A DNA stretch of 64,000 nt from Odobenus rosmarus divergens (Eukaryota; Chordata; Mammalia; Carnivora; Odobenidae): assembly GCF_000321225.1 (NCBI RefSeq), contig NW_004450459.1, positions 97,835 to 161,834 on the forward strand. Reading direction: 5' to 3'. The position numbers and the translations under genes are program-made. The notes below the pieces were generated by a model, which searched no databases, had not been told where the DNA came from, and worked only from the letters and a program-made list of their open reading frames with translations. The first letter of the stretch is position 1. The number at the start of each line of letters is the position of its first letter. This document shows, one piece after another, positions 55,516 to 64,000 of the stretch.

Positions 55516-56399
55516 TAAGGTAGATTGGAGTATCCCCTCCTCCTTACAGGGGAGGCTCGGAGGCCAGGTGATGAGCCCAAGCCTACAAATAATAGCAGAT
55601 CTGGGAACAGAAGAACCACAACTGGGTCTGGGTCTCTTCACCCAAAATGTGGTGATTTTCCTCCAAGAGAGTGCAGTATCTTAGAGCAGAATATACTTTG
55701 CTGTGCTCTTGTCTAACCCTTTAGAAATGTGTAGTGCCCGTATCAATGGTGAGAACGCAGAGTAACAGCACGGGGCTGGGCACATGGTAGAAAAGAACTG
55801 TCAGTTTCGCAGAATGTCCTATTTACCATCATCTTGTTTTACAGAACAGCAGCTAGAAATGGCTTCTGTTTCTCTGAGGTGACTGAGGTGTTGAGAAAGA
55901 CCAGCGAGGAACATCAGGGCACCAGCCCCACAGGAACAGGCAAGACAGAACCTGCCCTCTGTCACTCCGGCTCGGCCAGAGAAGGCCGAATCTAGACAGA
56001 ACTGTGGAGATGGTGGAGCCAGGGGGAGGCTCTCACCGCCCGAGCCTGGACCACCCACCTTCACCAAGAAATCCCTGTTCTTGTGAAAGTCGGGCCAAAC
56101 TGACATCAAGAAGGACCCTCTTCACCCCTAAAGTTCCAATGAGCTATGAGACCACAAACAAGTCACTTCATCTGAGGTCCAGAAATATCATTAGTAAAAA
56201 TAAAATAACATAAAATAAATATAAAAGCATATTGTCCAATAAATTCATCTGACCATTTCTCATTATCTTAAATTTGTGATTCTAAAAATGATACCCTGAA
56301 TTACAAGTGGAAAAACTGAGCTAAAGGCTAAAAGATTTACTTAGGGCCACACAAAATCCCAGGACCAAATATGCTACATTTCCAGATATTTTCAAGACA
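55516..56399. other. Mostly unique sequence
   Basis: 56135-56200 ('gagctatgagaccacaaaca agtcacttcat') may be a MIR scrap. A 96-codon minus frame at 55819-56109 reflects local GC and has no domain. Confidence 0.35.
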
Positions 56400-56800
56400 C
56401 AACCATGAAAGTTTGTATTAATTAGCTACTTGCTACTTATCAGGCCTTTTTTTAAAAAGGAATTTGCATAATGAAATTTGTTCCAACTTAGCTATAAATT
56501 GCTTTCCTAACATATGTTGTGCACTGAAATACTACACTGTCCCGGATTTTTTTTGACCATGCTAATGGTTCTGTAGGTAAGGTTAATGACATAATTAGTA
56601 TTATGTCATAAATCCACCCTGCATAAAGATTGTTTCCTTTTACTGTTCTAATTCCAAAACAATGAATGTCTTAATCTTCTTATTAAAGTAGCTCAAATTT
56701 GGAATGATTTGAACTAATACAGTTACTGTAATCAATGTAAGTATTGGGATGCCATAATAATAAAATAAAATATTTTAAAAGTGCCAGTAATTGATCAAAA
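56400..56800. other. Repeat-free AT-rich block, candidate conserved non-coding element
   Basis: Contains TTAATTAG at 56418-56425, an exact octamer ATTTGCAT at 56462-56469, TGCTAATGG and 'gttaatgacataattagtat tatgtcat'. The density of POU/homeodomain words is high, but these are short, AT-driven motifs. Confidence 0.35.
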
Positions 56801-56808
56801 TTCTGAAT

Positions 56809-56899
56809 CATATTTATTCTCATCCCCTCCCTGTCTCTATCTCTGTCTAAAAGTCAAACAGACAGAGGTAGAGACAGACGGGGGATGAGAATAAATATG
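56809..56899. repeat. 91-bp near-perfect inverted repeat (hairpin)
   Basis: Left arm 56809-56848 and right arm 56860-56899, 40 bases each, pair at 36 positions around an 11-base loop (AAAAGTCAAAC). The outer 19 bases pair without mismatch (CATATTTATTCTCATCCCC against its complement). No flanking target duplication is obvious. Either strand could fold into a long stem. Confidence 0.95.
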
Positions 56900-57489
56900 T
56901 CAAGGTTTTCATAAAGAGAGTAGCTTTGTAGTATGAGACATTTACCAAATCCATGATGATTTATGAGTCAGCCATTTTTGTTTCTGCCAGAAATGTGTTC
57001 AACATCCTGCATTTGGTCACGTTGGATTGCCTACCACTAATAGACTGACTTCAACTGGTTCCTTTATTGCGGGGTCCTCCATAAAGAAAGGAGACTTTAT
57101 CTGTGTTAAGAAGAAAAGGAAAATTAATTCCACAGATTAAAAATTCTATATCTGTGGCACACAAAGCTTTTCATAAATAAGACTTCTCATTCTGAAAGAT
57201 AAGTATATGTTTTTCCTAATATTTTATTATGCAAAAGCACCTTACAGGAGTTTAAAGAAGAGAAAGGAATAGTTTGCTGAAATGATAGCAAAATGAAATG
57301 AGCATTTGTTGGCATATATATGCACTTGATTTCTATTCAGCTCTTCTGAAATAAAAGTCTAGAACCATCTTTACACAAAATGTTAAACCAACAATAAGCC
57401 ACTATTAGTGATGATATTCACACCTAATACTCTTATTCGTTACCCTCAATATTCTGTGAAACTGAGAGGTTTGATCATACCTGTGCTCC
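56900..57489. other. Unique sequence, nothing recognised
   Basis: No transposon or exon. Confidence 0.35.
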
Positions 57490-57725
57490 ATGCTAGTGGT
57501 CAACGCATTATGCGCCCCCCAAATCTGGCATGATGCCTATTTCTGCAAATGAAGTTTTATTGGAACACAGTCATGTCTATTCAATTACATATTACCTATG
57601 GCTGTTTTCATGCTACAGTGGCAGAGTTGATTAGTTGTAACACTGATAATGCGACCCACAAAATTCAGTATTTACTACCTGGTCCTTTCCAGGAAAAATA
57701 TGCTGACCCCTTCTCTACACAACAA
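57490..57725 (+). mobile_element. hAT-Charlie-type DNA transposon remnant
   Basis: 'gaagttttattggaacacag tcatgtctattcaattacat att', 'tatggctgttttcatgctac agtggcagagttga', 'tatttactacctggtccttt' and 'tatgctgacccc' follow the mammal-wide non-autonomous element 'TTTATTGGAACACAGCCACG ... GGCCCTTTACAGAAAAAGTTTGCCGACCCC'. The class call is from memory. Confidence 0.6.
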
Positions 57726-58280
57726 ATATTTTCAATGTGTCTTCTGCCAATAACATTCAAGTAATAAGTAAGCCAAATGTGTTTTGCTACTTCTGCTCTC
57801 CTCTGCACCCATTCATTCAACATTTACTGAGTGCCCGCTATGAGCCACACACAGTGACCTCTTTATATGAGAGCTCTAATGCACATGCACTAAAACTGAA
57901 TGAGAGTTCTCTTCGCCATGATATTTAAAGAAGAAATGCTCTCATTTCAAAGTGAATTTTCAATGCTTTCTGGCCATTAATGTTTCCTTCCTGATCGTCT
58001 CTTGCCTGAATTTAAAATTTGGAACTAAGTAACTAGACGAAGATAATCGTATCTCTTTTCTGGGTTTAGTAGCACACACCCCACAGAAGGGGCATGTGCC
58101 TCTATATCGTCAGTGCCCCCCAGCCTCCATTTGACTCTCTCCCACCCAACCCTGAGAAAACTCCCACTGAGCACAGATTGAAAAGTCCTGCTCTAGTCCA
58201 TTCCCTTATGTCTATAAATCAAATACACTACAGAACAATAGGGATCTATCCTTATTTTTAAAGGTCTTTAGAACCAAAAA
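57726..58280. other. Mostly unique sequence
   Basis: 57805-57860 ('ccattcattcaacatttact gagtgcccgctatgagcc') is a small MIR- or mammal-wide-repeat-like scrap. Nothing else. Confidence 0.35.
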
Positions 58281-58380
58281 CCCGGGTGGCTCAGTTGGTT
58301 AAGCGTCTGCCTTCGGCTCAGGTCATGATCCCAGGGTCCTGGGATGGAGTCCTGCATCGGGGTCCCTGCTCCGCGGGGAG
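58281..58380 (+). mobile_element. 3'-truncated Can-SINE, type A head
   Basis: Starts at CCCGGGTGGCTCAGTTGG and keeps both Pol III box regions (GATCCCAGGGTCCTGGGATG), then stops at GCTCCGCGGGGAG without the CT-rich middle or tail. The junction carries a tandem GGGGAGTACT duplication (58375-58394). Loss of the 3' half is atypical for retrotransposition and implies a later deletion. Confidence 0.93.
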
Positions 58381-58457
58381 TACTGGGGAGTACTGCTCAT
58401 TCCCACAAACTGTCCCACATTAAAATTCCTTGGAAAAGTACATTGAATGTCATTTTA

Positions 58458-58660
58458 TTTATTTATTTATTTTTTTAAGATTTTATTTATTTGACAGAGA
58501 GAGACACAGCGAGAGAGGGAACACAAGCAGGGGCAGCGGGAGAGGGAGAAGCAGACTTCCTGCCGAGCAGGGAGCCCGATGTGGGACTCAATCCCAGGAC
58601 CCTGGGATCATGACCTGAGCTGAAGGCAGATGCTTAACGACTGAGCCACCCAGGCGCCCC
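58458..58660 (-). mobile_element. Can-SINE, type A, minus orientation
   Basis: (TTTA)n, TTTTTTTAAGATTTTATTTA, GACACAGCGAGAGAGGGAAC, GGGACTCAATCCCAGGACCC, GAGCCACCCAGGCGCCCC. Exact 16-bp duplication ATTGAATGTCATTTTA at 58442-58457 and 58661-58676. Confidence 0.98.
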
Positions 58661-58676
58661 ATTGAATGTCATTTTA

Positions 58677-59600
58677 AAGATAATAAAGTTACAGTGGTCT
58701 AAAGAGAAGTTGTGCCATAAAGATGAGTGACAGTTGGCTTCTTGTTGCTCCCCTCTACTCCGTCTGCCAGTCCCGAGGAAACACAAATACTCCCAGAGAC
58801 ACAAGCAATCAAGGGAAGAGAGCACGACTCTTTGAAGCTGCAGCACTTCATTGAGCTTCTGGGCCCCGGATGAATTCACAAACCCTAGCCACTTACTACG
58901 CAGCATGACGACAGGTAAAAGAAAATTGATAGATCAATGTAAACTCATCATTGCTTCCGGGAAATAAACACGACTTCCATGTCCTTAGTCTTTCTACATA
59001 AAACAGAGCTTGTTTTGCTATCTCACTTCCACTTAAATTTCAGCAACAAATAATTAAGATGAGAGGCTCCAATGTGTCACCCACGTTTAAAGAATCAACT
59101 TGCTAATTAGAGAAACAATAAGATAATTTATTATAATGCAGTTAGACCCAGATACTATTCCTTCTGCGACAGTCACCAAAGAACTAAACTCGGCTAATAA
59201 GCACTGGCTTAGATGTTAAATGATTTTGAGTGAATGACCGTGGCTCTTCACAACCCGCTGGAATCATGGAAATGTTCCGAATTCGCTCTGAAGTTCTTGG
59301 AAAATAGAATACTCTTAAAAGAGCACAATTCAACAAAGTAAGCCCAGGAGCAACAGAATTGGAACCTACTCAGTAAATACTCCTGGGCTCTGAAAGAATG
59401 GCACCAAGCCACTGAGCCTCACAGAACGTTCCTTCCTCCAAATGGCAAGCCCTTTTAAAGCTATCCATCTACTCCAATCCATTCGTCCATCAGCAATAAA
59501 ACTGCTTTGATGGGATTGATTTAATACTTGAGAGAGTCCTGAATTTGATAAATGCATGACAGCTGCTTATTTTGGCCTCTTTTGCATAGCAGTAGCTAGC
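58677..59600. other. SINE-free block, candidate conserved non-coding element
   Basis: 59040-59600 is free of recognisable repeats and includes the palindromic homeodomain site CTAATTAG at 59103-59110, 'taagataatttattataatg' and 'ggctaataagcactggctta'. Conservation is not known. Confidence 0.3.
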
Positions 59601-60540
59601 TCTAGATAGAAATTCTATTTCTTCCCTTTGTTTTATTTATCAGAACATACTGGGGTAACTGTTACAAGGAGCAGAAAGGAAATGGCTCCTGGAGTCCTTT
59701 TAGCACAGAGGTTGCGTACTGTGCTGGAAACAGGCGGCATGGCTTAGAGCACAGTCTCTTTGTAAAATGATGAGTTACATACAGAAGTCACCATCCACAG
59801 ACAGACCCTCCCCCTTGGTTCTCTTCAACTCCCTTCAAGTCCCTCCTACCTTGTTTCTTCCAGCTACCCTGCCTACCATTTTGGGATGACCCTCCCTGGC
59901 TACAGGAAAGTTTCTGAGGTTCCTCAAGATGGCAGAGGCCTCTCAGCCACCCCTACTGGACTGCTCTTCCCCAGTCACTTTCTTGAAATTTCCTCCAGTT
60001 GCAAACACCCAGGTTGTTGTTTGCCTTGTGTTTCTTTGCAGCAAGTCCAGAACTATCCATGAGCGGCTTTACATCATCAGTGAGGGATTATAAGTATCCT
60101 TTAGATTAAGTGGCAGAAAGAAAACACAAGCATTGCTGACTACACCCCACTGCAGTGTGGTGAGCTAGTAATTCTCCTTAGCCGACAAGCTACAGTATAG
60201 TTTGCCCGGATAGCTTTCCTTACTAAGAGTACACAATCACACTTGGATAAGGAGAAAATACACATTAACAGTGTACTCTAGTAGATTGCTATATATCCGC
60301 ATTTATACATTCATATTTATTATACATTTTTATTTGGTTCTACACATTTTCGGAAAATATTTCAGAAACAAATAGGATTACACCAAATCAAGGTGACGTA
60401 AAACATGATATGCTTGTGTTCCCTGGCAAAGGCTTCAGATTATTGAGGAAGATAGTTTAACTCTTCAGCTCTGCCTCTTAAATTTTCATTCCAAACTCGA
60501 GGGCAGTTTCAGAGGTCACTTTTCCCACATCAGAGCTCTT
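59601..60540. other. Unique sequence, nothing recognised
   Basis: No transposon or exon. AT-rich near 60290-60370. Confidence 0.35.
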
Positions 60541-62480
60541 GCTCTGCCTGAGTTATTCAGGTGGAGGCCTCTGGAAGACAGCTCTCCATCACAGCTCCAG
60601 CCGACACAGGGAAGGGGTGGTTCATTCCATTGATGACACGGGCTCACTTAGACAAGGGAGGCCAGGGCCAGGGGATGGAAGCAGACGGACTGGGAGCTAG
60701 ACTCGGCTGGGAGGACCATGCAACGGAGGATGGGGTGCAGTGGTCTCAGCCCTTCTGAAGGCAGCACTGAGGTGGGTATGAGAGGACCCGATCGGACCTG
60801 CGGGGCAGGGAACCTCTAGGGAAGCAGAAGGCAATCAAGTGTTAGGGGTCTGAGGGCTGCCGCGGCAGCTGTAGAAGATCTCTCTGTACAGTCCAGCACA
60901 AGCAGCCAGCACCCTGGGGGGCGGGGGATGGAGACTGCACAGGGGTCAGGCAGGCCGACTTGGGTTTAGGGAAGAGCAACTAGGTAGCCCAAGATGCTGG
61001 TCCCTGAACTGGCTAGAGATGGCAGAGACAGATAACCTTGTGGCTAAGGGAGAGCCTGGGTGATGGATCAGGTGTGGTTCTGGAAGGAAAGAGATGCACA
61101 CAAAAAAAGAAAGGGAGAATTTCATGAAGGGACAGGTTTCAACGGAGGGGGCGGGGTTAAAGAAGCTGTAGAGGGGACACGTTGTGCTCCCAAGTGCGGG
61201 TGAGGGGAGGAGTTACCACCAGGCCTGGTGGGTTAAGGGGAGGAGCCACTGGGAACTGTCTCTCAGCGGTTTTGACCTAGAGCGTTGTCGGCGTGGCTGC
61301 AAGAGAGGCCCACCAAACAGAAGCTGCACCCCCTTAAGGAGGAGCACGGCCACTGCCAACACAGGCCAGGCAGGGAGGGGGGCCAGGCGCGGACACATTC
61401 TCTTGTCTTCGCTTCCCTGGTCAGATGCAACAGAGGGCACGGGAGGACGACCGATGCGGGAGACACAAGACAGCCGCTCCGAGCGCAGGGCAGGGGGCAG
61501 GAGCATGGAGAGTGAATCTGCTGCGGCAAACTAGGAATATACAGCACAGCGAGGACCCTGGGAGTGAAGGAGACACAAGCCCAGAAGTCACACTTCGCGG
61601 CCCTAACTGTGAGTCCGCACAGGTGGACCTATTTCCAAACCCACACAGAGATGAAGACGTGGGAGGGAGTATCCTAATGATTCATTTTCTATTCTTTTTT
61701 TCCCCCAGCTTGACCCAGGTACTGGAGCTGGTCTGAACTGCACCAACAGTGGGGCGGAAGACGTAGAGGTGGGGAAAGCCAGATGGGCATGACCCGCCAA
61801 TACAGCTCTCTGGGCCCACAAATCTCAAAAGCATGCCCATTCTGATACTTGTACTTGATTCTCAAGGCCCCTTATTTAGTGGGTCAGGTCGGCATTCATG
61901 TTCTAAGCGCCATTCAGAAACCTGAGGAAATTTAGACAGCCCAATAAGCAGCCCCTCTCCAACTCCCGCACCTGCAAGCATATTGGCCACATGAATCACA
62001 AAGAAGTTTGATTAGAAGAAAATCCACTACCATTAGAAGAAATTTCTGTTCAAAGGAGCCCAGGGAAGGCTCCCTCATCAGCACAGACCACACCTCCACA
62101 CCTCCGTCCCTCCCTCTGGACTGGAGCTGCTGGCGGGGGGGGGGCGCGGGGAACGAGGCATGGTGCCACTGACCGCACTGTGTTTCCTCCCGCTGCCCTT
62201 CCCCAGTCACTGCTGATGCCGGAGAAGAGAATATGATGTACTGCCACTTCCCTGGTCTCTTTCTTTAAAAGCTCCAGCCCCCAGCTGATTCACTTACTGC
62301 TCCCCCAGTTGCAGTGGTTGTTTGCTTGCTTGTTTAATGAGGCTCATTAGCTTCTAGGCTGTAGCAGGTCAGACCACAGCAAAGCATTCAAGCCAACGGC
62401 TTCCCCAGCACAACCAGCAGGGTCCCAGCAGGAGCCCCAGCACCCCGGCTCCCCCCTGCCTTCCTTCTCCTCCAGGCACA
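60541..62480. other. GC-rich unique segment with GC boxes
   Basis: Clearly richer in G+C and CpG than the rest of the window. Exact GGGGCGGGG Sp1-type boxes occur at 60918-60926 and 61148-61156. CpG-containing clusters run through 61260-61620 (GTTGTCGGCGTGG, GACGACCGATGCGGGAG, CGCTCCGAGCGC). A GGGGGGGGGCGCGGGG run lies near 62137-62152. Frames of 65-116 codons on both strands overlap one another and have no domains. It could be a weak CpG island or distal promoter/enhancer, or merely GC-rich DNA. Confidence 0.3.
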
Positions 62481-62794
62481 CTCAGAGCTGCAAAGAGCCT
62501 CTCTCTTCTTCTCTCTTGTTTGATATCACAGACCTGGTGCTAACTATTCATCTCAGCCTTTCCCTTCCTTACTTTTACCCACTAGGGTTCTTCAGGAAAC
62601 AAGTTTTATGAATGCTTTGCAAAGGTGAGATGATGTTGAAAGAGAATAAAATGGTGACGGCAATCACATCTGTGTATGTTGCCCATAATCTCATTCATCT
62701 GATGCTACACAGCTTGCAAGGCTCATAATTAGTTTGACCCAGAGAATCTGGGACCTTCCCAAAGCAGTTTCTAGAATAGCAGTGCAAATTGTCA
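62481..62794. other. Unique sequence
   Basis: 'ctcataattagtttgaccca' near 62724 is non-repetitive. Nothing identified. Confidence 0.3.
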
Positions 62795-63005
62795 TCATTA
62801 TAATGAAAACCAGCATTTATTGAGACTAACTAGGTCCCATACATTAAACTGTGTGGTTTATTTATTTATCTTTAATCTCCACAGCGGCCCAATGGATTAT
62901 GGATTATTGTCTTCATTTTAGAAATTAGCTTAGTAAATTGCAAAGACAGGATTTGAATTCGGGTGTCCTAGAGAGGCTGATCTCAGCACCTGCAAGGCCT
63001 CCTGA
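62795..63005 (-). mobile_element. MIR SINE, minus orientation
   Basis: 'aaccagcatttattgagact', 'tctttaatctccacagcggc', 'gtcttcattttagaaattag' and 'gacaggatttgaattcgggt' match the reversed MIR core, diverged. Confidence 0.75.
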
Positions 63006-63084
63006 CCCATTCTGAGCCTCTGCTACAAGGGAGCGCCAATGCACCTTATTAGACAGAGAAACGGGAAGATGTTCACTTAAAACA

Positions 63085-63150
63085 ATAACAATGTCCTGAA
63101 ACTAATGTAACATTTGTGTCAACTATACCTCAATAAACAGATAGATAGCA
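63085..63150 (+). mobile_element. L1 3'-end fragment
   Basis: 'aatgtcctgaaactaatgta acatttgtgtcaactatacc tcaataaaca' matches the L1 3' terminal signature (CACCTGAAACTAATATAACA...GTCAACTATACTTCAATAAAA). About 65 bp only. Confidence 0.6.
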
Positions 63151-64000
63151 ATTCCAAAGCATGGAATCCATAGCATCATGAATGTGAGAATAAAATGTCT
63201 CAGTAAACACACGGCATGTGGGTCTGGGCTTTCACCTCACTCATATCTGTGTATTCTTAGACCCATTTCTTAGATGCATTATGTTCTTGGAATACTACAT
63301 AACTTACATATTTGCTTTTCAGAGCACTTCTGGAACTATTTAAAGTTCAGAATAATTATTCTTCTCACAGCTTCCTTAATACAATACTTATTATAAAAAT
63401 TATTAATTCAGTATCTGTGTTTACGTTGGCAAACTCCTTTCCCTAAAGCACCATTTCCAGCTTCTGATCTTAAGCAGGTCCAGCAGAGTTCATGACTGCT
63501 GTCCATATGGCCCCTCCCCGATGTCATGACACGTTTTCCTCGCTTCCCAACACCCCCCTGTGATGCATCCTCTTCACCTTCCGAGATCCGCAGACATTGG
63601 CAGCAGTCCTTGACCAACTCAATTGCAGGAGGACCTCTCTTCTGAAGACTTTTCCTAAATGTCTACACCTCTATCCCTTTAATCCTCACTAGAACACCTT
63701 TCCTGCCTTTCATGAGGGCACTTTAGAGGTACTAATATTTCAAAGGCTCACATTTGAATTTATTTTTTATTCCTATTTGATGTTGCCTCACACGTAGGCT
63801 GTCTTTTCTCTTTAAATTCTTGAAGTGAAGAGTCAGCTCAGCTTCTCCTGTTCAATCGCTTCCCAAAGGCCCTCCAGCTCCTCTCCACAAACGTTAACAT
63901 GCTAACATTTCAGACCTCTTGTCTTTGGAGTTAGCTGACCGTGGTGCGACTGTCCCCCTTGGGCCTCCTGGGGGTTCTGACCTGTTTGAGGACCCGTGGC
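63151..64000. other. Unique sequence, nothing recognised
   Basis: No repeat or exon is identified up to the window end. A 69-codon minus frame at 63408-63617 has no domain. Confidence 0.4.

Noticed and set aside
61184..61547. Overlapping frames of 76-116 codons in the GC-rich segment as a gene
   Set aside because: Frames overlap on both strands, as expected from GC-rich DNA with few stops. No domain or start context.

Overview
The window is nuclear DNA of a carnivoran mammal. The evidence is about 30 copies of a tRNA-Lys-derived Can-SINE (5' head with GGGTGGCTCAG, an internal GGGATCGAGCCC B-box-like block, a CT-rich middle, and an AAATAAATAAAATCTT tail), 5'-truncated LINE-1 copies with a carnivore-type 3' UTR, and many old MIR/L2 remnants. 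The SINEs fall into three types. Type A has a TGCTTGTGTTCCCTCTCTC middle. Type B has GATCCTGGAGTCCCGGG and a CTGACCCTCCCCCC middle. Type C is older, with TGACTCTTGGTTT and GAGATTCTCTCTC. I see no dog-specific SINEC_Cf copies, and the A/B mixture fits an arctoid (bear or pinniped line) better than dog or cat. That placement is an inference from memory of the families.

I find no functional protein-coding gene or exon. The one recognisable gene-derived sequence is a dead retrocopy of MIF (34.46-35.12 kb). It kept the small second intron, has a poly(A) tail, and is flanked by a 16-bp target-site duplication. All other open frames are short chance frames, SINE/L1 frames, or frames running through the assembly gap. 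The window is therefore intergenic or intronic.

Layout. 1-7.8 kb has no SINEs and is mostly unique sequence with MER5-like and MIR remnants; it also holds a striking exact 44-bp repeat at 4.47 and 5.73 kb. 7.85-9.33 kb is an old L1M 3' end interrupted by a younger L1. 9.5-24 kb mixes SINEs, MIR, L2 and MLT1-like remnants. 24-30.2 kb has no SINEs; it holds AT-rich possible conserved non-coding sequence and a 234-N gap inside a purine-only repeat. 30.2-54 kb is SINE-rich and contains the MIF retrocopy, a 160-bp tandem duplication, a two-SINE composite with a probable transduced spacer (49.6-50.0 kb), and a second old L1 invaded by a younger L1 (50.2-51.0 kb). 54-58.7 kb holds microsatellites and a 91-bp near-perfect hairpin (56.8 kb). 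58.7-64 kb again has no SINEs, with AT-rich homeobox-motif sequence followed by a GC-rich segment carrying two GC boxes (60.5-62.5 kb).

No genes act together here. The biology lies in retrotransposition history (nesting, transduction, intron retention, internal deletion), local templated rearrangements (44-bp patch, 160-bp duplication, hairpin), and possible distal regulatory sequence in the SINE-free blocks.
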